Part shown: piece after piece, positions 1-9,102 of the stretch
How the letters are laid out: every line of letters starts with the position of its first letter
How positions within the stretch are numbered: position 1 is the first letter of the stretch
From: Planctomycetota bacterium
GTDB lineage: Bacteria; Planctomycetota; Phycisphaerae; Sedimentisphaerales; Anaerohalosphaeraceae
Reading direction: 5' to 3'
NCBI GenBank assembly: GCA_029552545.1
Contig: JAKPDO010000019.1
Coordinates: 248,001-312,000, forward strand
Length of the DNA stretch: 64,000 nt
Made by a program: the position numbers and the translations under genes
Notes under the pieces: generated by a model
The model's database searches: none
What the model was told of the DNA's origin: nothing
The model's input: only the letters and a program-made list of their open reading frames with translations

Positions 1-93
1 TCCCGGGGATGCATCCGCCTGTTTAACGGGGATGTGATTGAGGTGTACAATCTTCTGTTTGCAGGCCAATCCCTGGTGCGTGTGGAGGATTGA
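1..93 (+). CDS. L,D-transpeptidase (YkuD family), C-terminal fragment cut by window edge
   Basis: Frame 1 reads SRGCIRLFNGDVIEVYNLLFAGQSLVRVED*; SRGCIRL matches the catalytic Cys motif (S/H-x-GC-x-R) of YkuD transpeptidases. Confidence 0.75.
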   Translation, partial: SRGCIRLFNGDVIEVYNLLFAGQSLVRVED

Positions 94-121
94 GGTTGTC
101 TGGACGGATGAGGTAGACGGG

Positions 122-1030
122 ATGACCAATCGGATGAGCCGGTGGTTTGGAGGATTGGGATGCTGGATTCTTTCAGCCGGGGTGCATGCTGTATGTCTGG
201 GGGCACTGGCTTTTGTTCGTTTTCCATCCGGAGGGACCTCGGATAGACCCGGTAGCGGGGCTTTTTCATCGATTGAAACGGCTGCCCATGTGCGGGTGAG
301 AGAGCTGACGGCGCCGAAACCTCAGGTCAAACCGCTGACATCCGAGCGGCGTTTATCTCTGTCTGCAGAACGGAAGCCCATTCCTGAAGTTCGCCCCGAA
401 CCCGCGCAGAAGTCTTCTTTTTCCATTCCGTCTCATCTTTCAGAAGATTTGGTTCGGCCTTCGGTCAACTTTTTCGGGAATCGCAGTGCAGCCGGACGCA
501 TCTGTTTTGTTGTGGACTGTTCCGGAAGTATGTTTGGAAGGATGGGGCTGGTGCGCAGGCAGCTTGCGGAAGCTGTGTCGCGTCTGACTCCGGACCAGTT
601 CTTTTCCGTCCTTTTTTTTGGAGGAAATGGGAGGATTTTGGAGCTCGGCGGCGGTGAGCTGCTGCGTGCAGTGCCGGCAGCCAAACAAGATGCGATTCAG
701 CTGGCGGAGTCTGTTCGGCCGGAAGGTCAAACGGATGCCTTGTCGGCCTTGGTCAGAGCTATGTCGCTGCGGACATCGGATGGGCGAGGTCCGGATTTAA
801 TTTATTTTCTGACGGACGGTTTTGATTTGGATAAGGAAGGAACCGCCGGCCTTGCGGAGCAGGCAGAGGAGTTGAGGAGAAAACTGGCTCCGCAGGCGGT
901 GATTCATACGTTTGCTTTCTGGGCATCTCCGATGGACCGTCAGGTTTTGGAGATGATAGCCCAGCGAAGCGGAGGCAGTTTTACTTGTGTGGATTATGAG
1001 CCGGAAAATCGGATTGAGGATTTGAAATGA
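122..1030 (+). CDS. von Willebrand factor type A domain membrane protein
   Basis: RICFVVDCSGSM (MIDAS DxSxS), LIYFLTDG; N-terminal TM segment; start placed at ATG 122 inside ORF 38..1030. Confidence 0.8.
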   Translation: MTNRMSRWFGGLGCWILSAGVHAVCLGALAFVRFPSGGTSDRPGSGAFSSIETAAHVRVRELTAPKPQVKPLTSERRLSLSAERKPIPEVRPEPAQKSSFSIPSHLSEDLVRPSVNFFGNRSAAGRICFVVDCSGSMFGRMGLVRRQLAEAVSRLTPDQFFSVLFFGGNGRILELGGGELLRAVPAAKQDAIQLAESVRPEGQTDALSALVRAMSLRTSDGRGPDLIYFLTDGFDLDKEGTAGLAEQAEELRRKLAPQAVIHTFAFWASPMDRQVLEMIAQRSGGSFTCVDYEPENRIEDLK

Positions 1031-1809
1031 CGACAGGGTTGGGAGTGATGGAAGCACCGTCGTGGTTTGACCGGTTTTTTCTGGCCGGCGGACCGATAGT
1101 CTGGTTTGTATTGCTGCCGATGTCGGCCGCAATGCTTGCTTTAGGGTTGGATTTGGGCTTTCGTCTCCGCCGGAAGGTTTTGCTGCCGAACGGTCGTGCG
1201 GGCCAGATAGCCGCCCTGGCGGGCCAATATGGATTGTTCGGGTTAGAGGCACGGCTCAAGGGCAGTCCGGACTTTTTGGGCCGAGCAATTCTGTGGGCTT
1301 TGTCCCGGAACAGAAAGAAGGGGTTTGACTTCGGGCTGGTACAGGAGGCAGCGGCGGACAGTCTGCGGGAACAGGGACTGGACTTGATGCGGCGGGCGGA
1401 GGGATGTCATCTGATTGGCACCGTGGCTCCGATGGTCGGACTTTTCGGAACGGTTTTCGGGATGATTCAGGCGTTTATTGTGTTGGGGGCTTCGGGAGGA
1501 CAGCCCCGTCCGGACCAGTTGGCTCAGTCCATCTCCGTTGCTTTGGTGACAACGTTTTGGGGATTGCTGGTGGCAATTCCGGCACTGGTTCTGCATGGAT
1601 TTTTCCGGATGCGGATTGAGTCTCTGATGGGTCAGGCAGCTTTCGAAATGGAGGCCCTCCTGGAGCGGCTTGCGGAGATGGGATGTTTCCGCAAAGGTCC
1701 GTCGAATATCCACGAGGAACCAACGGGAACTCCAATAGCGGAGGAAATGGAAAGTGCGGACGAAGAGGATGATGAACCTCTTGAACTTGAATTTGAGGCA
1801 GATGAATGA
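1027..1809 (+). CDS. MotA/TolQ/ExbB proton channel family protein
   Basis: LIGTVAPMVGLFGTVFGMIQAF...ISVALVTTFWGLLVAIPALVLHGFF typical ExbB/TolQ core; ATGA overlap with upstream ORF. Confidence 0.88.
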   Translation: MTTGLGVMEAPSWFDRFFLAGGPIVWFVLLPMSAAMLALGLDLGFRLRRKVLLPNGRAGQIAALAGQYGLFGLEARLKGSPDFLGRAILWALSRNRKKGFDFGLVQEAAADSLREQGLDLMRRAEGCHLIGTVAPMVGLFGTVFGMIQAFIVLGASGGQPRPDQLAQSISVALVTTFWGLLVAIPALVLHGFFRMRIESLMGQAAFEMEALLERLAEMGCFRKGPSNIHEEPTGTPIAEEMESADEEDDEPLELEFEADE

Positions 1810-2264
1810 GAGAAGGTTTTTTGAATCTCCCCTTTGAACCGACAGGTTCGTTTGATATGACGCCGATTATTGACGTGGTTTTTCTGCTGATTATCTTTTT
1901 TATGCTGGTTTTTCAGTTTATTACAGCGGAAAAAGCGGATGTACAGGTGCCGGAGTCCATTCGTTCGGCCCAGCCGGCGGAGGAGGATGTTCTGGCAACG
2001 GTTACAGTCGGCAGGGATAGGGGGGGGAAGGTGTTTTTCAGGGTGGATGGGGTATCAGCAGAAGTCTCAGAAGTGAAAGAAGTTTCCTCGGTGATAGCCG
2101 ATTTGATTGACCGGCAGGCAGCCCGAAAGAACGGTTCTTCCAAGAAAATTGTTCGGCTTCGCTGTGATAAGGAGATTCCTTTTGGAATAGCGAAATATGC
2201 TTTACAAGGGATTGTCCACAGCAGGGCAACGGATATTCAGTGGTCCGTAATAAAGGGGAACTGA
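1806..2264 (+). CDS. ExbD/TolR biopolymer transport family protein
   Basis: DMTPIIDVVFLLIIFFMLVFQF is the ExbD/TolR TM signature; overlaps upstream stop. Confidence 0.9.
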   Translation: MREGFLNLPFEPTGSFDMTPIIDVVFLLIIFFMLVFQFITAEKADVQVPESIRSAQPAEEDVLATVTVGRDRGGKVFFRVDGVSAEVSEVKEVSSVIADLIDRQAARKNGSSKKIVRLRCDKEIPFGIAKYALQGIVHSRATDIQWSVIKGN

Positions 2265-2313
2265 ACTTTATCTATTTTGACAGTACAGGAGATTTTGCCG
2301 GAAGAGGAGGGGG

Positions 2314-3708
2314 TCAGGAAACGGGCTGGGGCTTTTTTTCGGGTTCCTGAATGTTGTACTGTTTGACTTTTGCATAGAGGGTGGCCCGTGTGATACCGAG
2401 CAGAGAAGCGGCACGGCTTTTCTGCCAGCCGGCTTCTTCGAGGGCCTTTTTGACCAGTTCCCGTTCTGCTTTCTCGAGGGAGAAATCCTTGATGGAAATG
2501 GTTTGAGCGGTCTCCTGCGGCTGGTCGGTCTCAAAGGAGAAGGCGGGATTCAGCAATAGGTTGCTGGTTCCGATTCGGTCTGAGGATTCGAGGAGGATGG
2601 CCCGTTCAATCACATTTTTCAGCTCCCGAACATTGCCGGGCCAGTGATAGCGTGTGAGCATTTCAGCGGCCATCGAGGTCAGCCCTTTGATTTTTCCTCT
2701 CTTTTCCGGGCAGATCGTGGAGGTCTGGATAAAATACTCGGCCAGCAGGAGAATGTCTTCCCTTCGGGATTCGGCCCGCAGAGGAGCCAGAGGGATGGGG
2801 CAGACACACAGCCGGTAATAGAGGTCTCTTCGAAACCGGCCGGCCTCGACTTCCTGGAACAGATTTCGGTTGCTGGAGGCGATGATGGTTGCCTTGCATT
2901 CGATTTCCTCCAGCCCGCCGACTTTGCGGAATTTTCGTTCCTGAAGGACCCGCAGGAGTTTGGCCTGCAGGTCGAGAGGCATTTCACTGATTTCATCGAG
3001 GAAGACGGTACCGTTGCCGGCCAGTTCCAGGAGGCCGATTTTTTCGCGGTCAGCGCTGGTAAACGACCCTTTGGTGTGACCGAAGAGTTCACTTTCGAGC
3101 AGGTTGGCGGTCAGGGCGGCACAGTTGATAGCGACAAACCGCTGCTGACTGCCGTTGCGGAGGATGTGGACCGCACGGGCGGCCAGTTCTTTGCCGGTGC
3201 CTGTTTCCCCGACAATCAAAACAGGGTTGCAGTTGCTCTGAGCAACCAGCCGAATCATTCGCAGCGTCTGCATCATGGCCCGGCTTTTTCCGACAATGGA
3301 AACCGAGGAGGGGCAGTCTTCCATAAAAAAGCGGTTGTCGGAAGCCGGCAGCTCTTCGCTTTGTGAGAGCCGTCGGACGGCATCGGCGAGTTGATCATTG
3401 TTTTCAATATTAAGAACGCACTCGGCGGATTTGTATTCGGCCAAGTACGTTTCCAGCGGGGGATGATTGAGCGGACCCAGCACCAGAACGGGCCGCTCCA
3501 GGTTGTGTTTCCGGAGGGATTGCAGGGTTTGGAGGATATCGGTGCGGTCCACGTCCTGACCGAAAATTACCAGGTTTGGATCGACGGCCTCCAGGAGTTC
3601 CCACACGTCTTCGACTTCATCGGCGGCATAAAGTTTCTTTGCAAAAGGTCTGGCTGCCTGCTGCGTGTTCGGCTGTCTGCCGACGACCAGAATCTTTTCC
3701 AAAGTCAT
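2314..3708 (-). CDS. Sigma-54-dependent transcriptional regulator (NtrC/FleQ-like) with receiver-like N-terminus
   Basis: GETGTGKE Walker A, GTVFLDEI Walker B, GSFTSA loop, RYHWPGNVRELKNVIERA, C-terminal Fis-type HTH (AASLLGITRATLYAKVKQYNI). Confidence 0.9.
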   Translation of the reverse strand: MTLEKILVVGRQPNTQQAARPFAKKLYAADEVEDVWELLEAVDPNLVIFGQDVDRTDILQTLQSLRKHNLERPVLVLGPLNHPPLETYLAEYKSAECVLNIENNDQLADAVRRLSQSEELPASDNRFFMEDCPSSVSIVGKSRAMMQTLRMIRLVAQSNCNPVLIVGETGTGKELAARAVHILRNGSQQRFVAINCAALTANLLESELFGHTKGSFTSADREKIGLLELAGNGTVFLDEISEMPLDLQAKLLRVLQERKFRKVGGLEEIECKATIIASSNRNLFQEVEAGRFRRDLYYRLCVCPIPLAPLRAESRREDILLLAEYFIQTSTICPEKRGKIKGLTSMAAEMLTRYHWPGNVRELKNVIERAILLESSDRIGTSNLLLNPAFSFETDQPQETAQTISIKDFSLEKAERELVKKALEEAGWQKSRAASLLGITRATLYAKVKQYNIQEPEKKPQPVS

Positions 3709-3862
3709 ATGCAGTTACTCACGGAACAAATCATCCTCAGTTCGTTCAAATCGGTGTACTGCTACCATCGGCAGGCGGAAATAGGAAACTTTAATAAATT
3801 ATGGGACGGTCCAATAATTCCGAAGACGTTCGAAAAGAAGGTCGAAATGAGGAGGAAGTGTG

Positions 3863-3949
3863 ATGAATCGGGGAGCAGAGAATTATCGGACTTATCTGGT
3901 TCTCGGCCGGCCGGTGGAATGCATGTCCCGGAAGGAGCTGAAGGAATAA
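3863..3949 (+). CDS. Candidate 28-aa small protein with strong Shine-Dalgarno
   Basis: AGGAGG (3850-3855), 7-nt spacer, ATG; MNRGAENYRTYLVLGRPVECMSRKELKE*; below the ORF-track size cutoff. Confidence 0.3.
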   Translation: MNRGAENYRTYLVLGRPVECMSRKELKE

Positions 3950-4082
3950 TTTTCCGACAGGTGCGAAATTTTTGACCTCGGTTTGGAAAAGAGAACGGGA
4001 TTCAAGAAGTTTTGGAGAAAACATTTAACTGGTTTTTTCTTAAGAGGTTAGAGTTTCTGCACGTCGGATTTATCCTGAGAGC

Positions 4083-4098
4083 TGGCATAGATGTTGCA
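4083..4098 (+). promoter_or_regulatory. Sigma-54 (-24/-12) promoter for flgD operon
   Basis: TGGCAT-AGATG-TTGCA matches consensus TGGCAC-N5-TTGCA; predicted TSS ~4109, 53 nt before flgD ATG 4162. Confidence 0.8.
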
Positions 4099-4161
4099 GG
4101 GAAATCCTTTTTGGAAAGGTCTGAACAGTGCAATGATGTGCCTTTGATGGAAGGGAACAAG

Positions 4162-4596
4162 ATGGCGACTGTGAAGTCTGCTACAGAACAGAAAATGGAT
4201 TTTATGAAGCTGATGGTAACGGAACTTCAGTATCAGAATCCGCTGGAGCCGTTGGATAATCAGCAGATGGCATCACAACTTGCCCAGTTTACCCAGCTGG
4301 AACTGTCGGAAAAGATGAACAGCAATCTGGAGACAATCAACGAGACGATCAGCAAGATGAATCTTGGATTTACCGGGGCGATGCTGATGGCGGAGATTGA
4401 GTATGCCCGTTCCCTGCTGGGGCACACGGTTTCTTTTTATAATGAGACCTATCAGCAGACGCTGGAAGGAAGCGTCAAAGGGATTCGGTTTGTCGACGGC
4501 GAGCCGGTATTGCAGGTGGAGGCCAAGAATCCCTCGAATGGTTCCGCTCTGGAAACGCTTACTGTTTCTCTGGATGAAATCAACAGCATTCAATAA
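4162..4596 (+). CDS. flgD: Flagellar hook assembly protein FlgD
   Basis: MDFMKLMVTELQYQNPLEPLDNQQMASQLAQFTQLE FlgD signature; start at 4162 rather than 4012 because of the upstream sigma-54 promoter. Confidence 0.9.
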   Translation: MATVKSATEQKMDFMKLMVTELQYQNPLEPLDNQQMASQLAQFTQLELSEKMNSNLETINETISKMNLGFTGAMLMAEIEYARSLLGHTVSFYNETYQQTLEGSVKGIRFVDGEPVLQVEAKNPSNGSALETLTVSLDEINSIQ

Positions 4597-4614
4597 TCAA
4601 AAGGGAGTGAGCAT

Positions 4615-6342
4615 ATGGGTTCAGCACTATCTGCGGGTGTATCGGGCCTGAAGGCCCATCAGGCGATGCTGGATGTGGCGGGCAATAACCTGGCGAATGT
4701 CAACACGGTCGGCTTTAAAGGCAGCTCTGTAACATTTGCTGAGCTGCTCAGCCAGACCCTCAAGCGTGCCAGCGGTCCATCGAGTAATCTGGGCGGAGTC
4801 AACCCGCAGCAGATGGGCAGCGGTGTGGGGATTGCCTCGATTCGGGTAAATACAACGCAGGGAAATATTGTTTCTACCGGTCAGGATTTGGATGTGGCGA
4901 TTGACGGTTCGGGCTATTTTGTGCTGAATAACGGCTCTCAGAATGTTTATACGCGAATCGGTTCTTTTGCGGTGGATGCGAGCAATACCCTTGTGGACCC
5001 GGCGACCGGCTACCGAGTTCAGCGAATCGGAAACTACGGTGAAAGTGAAGGGTTTCAGACGGCCGGCGATACGAGCATTCATATTCCCTGGGATGCTTCG
5101 ATGCCCGCCCGGGCCACGACGGAGATTACGCTGAACGGCAACCTTCGGGCTTCGGCGGAAAGCACAGCGGCGACGGTGCATAAGATTATGTCCAATCTGG
5201 CCTTTACCACCGGCAACGGGGAACGTGTGGCGACGGCGAATACATTTCTGTCTGATTTGGACCAATGGGTCACGCCCCTGGCGGAAGGTGCGACCGGAAC
5301 GATTCTTGTTTCCGGATATCGGGAGGACGGAACGGCGTTTACGGACCAGCCGATTACATGGCTTGGAGCTGACCCTGGTGAAGGACCGACGGTCCAGGAT
5401 TTGCTGGATCAGATTACCGCCTTGTTTACGGATTCGACGGCGACCCTGAATTCAGACGGAAAGATTGTCGTTACTGCCAATCAGGCCGGCTATAATCTGG
5501 CGATGATTACCAATATGACGTATGTGCCGGCCGGAACGGACGAGATGACCGTGCCGACCTTTTTTGACTATGTGACAATCGGCGGCAATGATACCAAGAA
5601 CTTCAAGATTACGGTCTATGACAACATGGGCGAACAGCATGTCCTCAGCGGCACGTTTGTCAAGACTGACACGACCAATACCTGGGATTTGGTGATTGAT
5701 TCCATTACGGGAGAGGTGGCGGGCTCATGGGACAGTTACGATATTCATAATTCAAGTGCCCTGAACCGGCGCATCTCCGGAATTGAGTTTAATCCGGACG
5801 GTTCTTTCAAAGGGATTTCCGTTCCCGGTGAGGAGGCGGTGATAGGAGTACAGTTTGAGAGCAATCCTTCTGCGATTCAGACGATTGAACTGGTACTGGG
5901 GACACCGGGAGAGTTTACAGGGCTGACGCAGTTTGCCTCGCAGCAGTCGAGTGCGGCGGCTTTGACCCAGGATGGCTACGCAGCCGGGTCGCTTTCGAAC
6001 ATTACGATTGACCAGACGGGAATGATTGTGGGGACCTTTACCAACGGCGTGAAAGTCAATATTGCGGCCCTGCAAATCGGGATTTTCCAGAACCCGGGCG
6101 GTCTGGAATCGATCGGCAACGGGTATTTTCTGCCGACGGCCAACTCGGGAGAGCCCATTGCCACGATGGCAGCCAGCGGCGGAGCGGGCAAGATTACCGG
6201 CCAGAGTCTGGAGCAGTCCAATGTGGATATTGCGACGGAGTTTGTGACGCTGATGCAGGCCCAGAACGGCTATCAGGCCAATGCCCGAACGATTCGGGTT
6301 GCCAACGATGTGCTGCGTGAACTGACCAATCTGATTCGGTAA
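4615..6342 (+). CDS. flgE: Flagellar hook protein FlgE
   Basis: N-term SALSAGVSGLKAHQAMLDVAGNNLANVNTVGFKGSSVTF; C-term SNVDIATEFVTLMQAQNGYQANARTIRVANDVLRELTNL. Confidence 0.92.
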   Translation: MGSALSAGVSGLKAHQAMLDVAGNNLANVNTVGFKGSSVTFAELLSQTLKRASGPSSNLGGVNPQQMGSGVGIASIRVNTTQGNIVSTGQDLDVAIDGSGYFVLNNGSQNVYTRIGSFAVDASNTLVDPATGYRVQRIGNYGESEGFQTAGDTSIHIPWDASMPARATTEITLNGNLRASAESTAATVHKIMSNLAFTTGNGERVATANTFLSDLDQWVTPLAEGATGTILVSGYREDGTAFTDQPITWLGADPGEGPTVQDLLDQITALFTDSTATLNSDGKIVVTANQAGYNLAMITNMTYVPAGTDEMTVPTFFDYVTIGGNDTKNFKITVYDNMGEQHVLSGTFVKTDTTNTWDLVIDSITGEVAGSWDSYDIHNSSALNRRISGIEFNPDGSFKGISVPGEEAVIGVQFESNPSAIQTIELVLGTPGEFTGLTQFASQQSSAAALTQDGYAAGSLSNITIDQTGMIVGTFTNGVKVNIAALQIGIFQNPGGLESIGNGYFLPTANSGEPIATMAASGGAGKITGQSLEQSNVDIATEFVTLMQAQNGYQANARTIRVANDVLRELTNLIR

Positions 6343-6358
6343 AAAGGGAACGAACGGA

Positions 6359-7549
6359 ATGGTTTTTTTGAGCCGACTTCAACCGATAGTGCTGTTTCTG
6401 GCGGGGCTGTCGCCGTATGAGCGGTTTGAAGCGATGCGCCAGATGGACCGCGGCAGCCAGTCGGGTCTGACGGCTCTGCTGACCAATAAGTGGTTCATTA
6501 TTCTGGGATGGTCGATGATTGCGGTTCTGCTGCTGATTCTGGCGGCGATTCGTCAGCAGCAGCGGGAGCGGAATCGTCAGAAACAGCTTCGTCTGTTTGA
6601 AGAGAAGGCCAATCTCTTCGGGCTGACGCCGGAGGAGCGTCAGGTTCTTTTATCCATCGCCCGTCAGGCCCGGATGAAACAGCTGGTCAATATTTATTTC
6701 CGCCCGCAGGAATTTGAGACGGGGATGAGGCGGCTGCTGCGCCGGACGCTGGCTGATGCGGCGGATGAGGAGCAGCGAAAACGTCAGATTACGGTGATTG
6801 AATCCATTAAGTACAAAATCGGGTTTGTAAAAACCGGTGCGTCCTCTAAAGGACGGTATCGCCGGAGTCAATATTTAACCAGCCGTCAGATTCCGACGGA
6901 TGCAGAGGTGGGTGTTGTGCCGAATTTTCCAATGGAAAGTCGAGACTACCGGGGCAAAGTGGTATCCAATGAGGTGACGGGGATTTCACTGGAAGGAACC
7001 GCTCCGTTTCCGCTGAAGGCGGGGGATGCCTGTACCTTGCAGTATATGCTCGGGTCGGTTCTGTGGGGATTTGATGTCGTTGTCATCAGCTGTGAAGGGG
7101 CGCATTTAAAGGTCTGCCATGTGGACCATGCGCGGTATATCAACCGGCGGCGGTTTGTGAGGGTTCCGCTTCATCAGCCGATCTGGGTGGCGAAGTTTCC
7201 GGTTTTTGTCCAGACGGACAAGCCCGCTATGCCGGTTTTTCAGCAGGCGGAGGTGGTGGAGTTTTCAGGGCCGACATTGCGGATTCGAGGCGCTCTCGAT
7301 GTGAGCCGGCGGGAGCGGGTTCTGGTTATTTTTGAGATAGAGCCGGGGCGTGTGGTGCAGGACATCGCTGAGATTCAGCGGGTCGGACGTTCCGGAACAG
7401 GGCCGTTTTGTGTGGCGGAACTGATCGGGCTGGATGCCCGCAGTGAAGATGAAATGATTCGGCTGACCAATCAGGCGGCGATTGAACAGGGCCTGGAAGC
7501 GGAATCGGAAGAATCCTGGGAAGAAACGGAAGCGGAGGTTCACGTTTAA
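6359..7549 (+). CDS. Membrane-anchored PilZ/YcgR-like domain protein
   Basis: N-terminal TM (WFIILGWSMIAVLLLILAAI); RRRFVRVPL resembles the PilZ RxxxR motif after a YcgR-like domain; second motif degenerate. Confidence 0.6.
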   Translation: MVFLSRLQPIVLFLAGLSPYERFEAMRQMDRGSQSGLTALLTNKWFIILGWSMIAVLLLILAAIRQQQRERNRQKQLRLFEEKANLFGLTPEERQVLLSIARQARMKQLVNIYFRPQEFETGMRRLLRRTLADAADEEQRKRQITVIESIKYKIGFVKTGASSKGRYRRSQYLTSRQIPTDAEVGVVPNFPMESRDYRGKVVSNEVTGISLEGTAPFPLKAGDACTLQYMLGSVLWGFDVVVISCEGAHLKVCHVDHARYINRRRFVRVPLHQPIWVAKFPVFVQTDKPAMPVFQQAEVVEFSGPTLRIRGALDVSRRERVLVIFEIEPGRVVQDIAEIQRVGRSGTGPFCVAELIGLDARSEDEMIRLTNQAAIEQGLEAESEESWEETEAEVHV

Positions 7550-8290
7550 ATGCCGGACGGAGCGGAGCGAATCGCATCAGGTCTGAACGGGCTGGTTCGG
7601 CAGCTGGAGGTGGTGGCGCATAACGCTGCCAATGCCCAAACGGCCGGCTTCAAGCGGCGTGTGCTGACGTTTGAACAGGAGTATCAGAAGTCTTTGGAGG
7701 CCTTGTCAGGGAATCGTTCGCTCCGGAGCAATCCCATTCAGACTCGCCAGGAAATAGATTTTTCGCAGGGACGCTTGATTCAGACGGACCGTCCGCTGGA
7801 TATAGCGCTGGAGGGGCGGGGCTTCCTGACGGTGCAGACGCCGGATGGGCCGATGTATACGCGCAACGGCTGCCTTCAGGTTAATGCTTTGGGGCAGCTG
7901 ACGGACAGTCAGGGGCGGATTGTAGCCGGACAGAATGGTCCGATTAATCTGCCGGCGGATGCACTGGGGGGGGAGATTCAGATTTCGCAGGATGGCGTGG
8001 TACAGGTCGGGACTGTTCAGGTCGGACAGCTCCGCTTGGCCGATTTCGGGGAGAATGAACATCGGCTGATTCCTTCGGGATTCGGGGTCTTTGCCGCTCC
8101 GGCGGATGTTCAGCCGGTGCCTGCGGCGGGGGTCAAGGTTCGGCAGGGCTATCAGGAGGGCTCGAATGTTCAGATGATTCAGGAAATGGTCAGCATGATG
8201 ACGCTGTCACGGCTGTATGAGGCGAATATGAATGTGCTGCGTCAGCAGCGGGAAGCCTCGCAGGCCGTTTTGTCGGCGGTTAATACGTGA
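7550..8290 (+). CDS. flgF: Flagellar basal-body rod protein FlgF
   Basis: MPDGAERIASGLNGLVRQLEVVAHNAANAQTAGFKRR; C-term EGSNVQMIQEMVSMMTLSRLYEANMNVL; position before flgG. Confidence 0.85.
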   Translation: MPDGAERIASGLNGLVRQLEVVAHNAANAQTAGFKRRVLTFEQEYQKSLEALSGNRSLRSNPIQTRQEIDFSQGRLIQTDRPLDIALEGRGFLTVQTPDGPMYTRNGCLQVNALGQLTDSQGRIVAGQNGPINLPADALGGEIQISQDGVVQVGTVQVGQLRLADFGENEHRLIPSGFGVFAAPADVQPVPAAGVKVRQGYQEGSNVQMIQEMVSMMTLSRLYEANMNVLRQQREASQAVLSAVNT

Positions 8291-8302
8291 AAGGAGATTT
8301 TT

Positions 8303-9085
8303 ATGCTGCGTGCTTTTTCAACGGCGGCCACGGGAATGGATGCTCAGCAGACGATGGTGGACATTATTGCTCATAACCTGGCCAACGTCAATACGAACGG
8401 ATTCAAGCGGTCGTGTGTCAATTTTCAGGATTTGCTGTATCTGAAGATGCGGCAGGCCGACCGGGAAGTGACTTCCGGTGTGACCGCCCCGAGCGGTCTG
8501 GAGGTCGGCAGCGGCGTCAAGATTGCCTCCACCAGCCGTGTTTTTACCCCCGGTTCGCTGGAGAATACGGGCAATGAGCTGGATATGGCGATTCAGGGAG
8601 AGGGATTTTTCCAGGTGACGCTGCCGAACGGAGAGCTGCGGTACACGCGGGACGGGGCCTTTCAGAAGGATGCCAACGGCTATCTGGTGACGGCCAACGG
8701 GTATCAGCTCAGTCCGGGCATTACCATTCCGGCGGATGCAATGGCGGTGGATATCGGCACGGACGGAACGGTGACCGTGCAGACGCCCTCCGGGGTGCAG
8801 GTGGTCGGGATGATTGAATTGTACCGGTTTCCGAACCCCGCCGGCCTGAGTGCGGAAGGAGACAACCTGTACCGGGAAACGGAGGCCAGCGGAGCGGCGG
8901 TAGCCGGTCAGGCCGGTCAGAACGGCTATGGAACAATTCTTTCGATGTATCTGGAAAAATCAAACGTGGAAATGGTGCAGGAGCTGGTGAATCTGATTAC
9001 GGCACAGCGCGGGTATGAGATTAACTCCCGATGCATTCGCACGGGGGATAATATGCTTCAGCAGTTGAGTCAGTTGATACGGTAG
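8303..9085 (+). CDS. flgG: Flagellar basal-body rod protein FlgG
   Basis: MLRAFSTAATGMDAQQTMVDIIAHNLANVNTNGFKRS...EKSNVEMVQELVNLITAQRGYEINSRCI. Confidence 0.93.
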   Translation: MLRAFSTAATGMDAQQTMVDIIAHNLANVNTNGFKRSCVNFQDLLYLKMRQADREVTSGVTAPSGLEVGSGVKIASTSRVFTPGSLENTGNELDMAIQGEGFFQVTLPNGELRYTRDGAFQKDANGYLVTANGYQLSPGITIPADAMAVDIGTDGTVTVQTPSGVQVVGMIELYRFPNPAGLSAEGDNLYRETEASGAAVAGQAGQNGYGTILSMYLEKSNVEMVQELVNLITAQRGYEINSRCIRTGDNMLQQLSQLIR

Positions 9086-9102
9086 TCAAAACGGGTGAAT
9101 GA

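Noticed and set aside
3391-3975. 194-aa plus-strand ORF overlapping the sigma-54 regulator start
   Set aside because: Mostly antisense to the regulator gene; no domain
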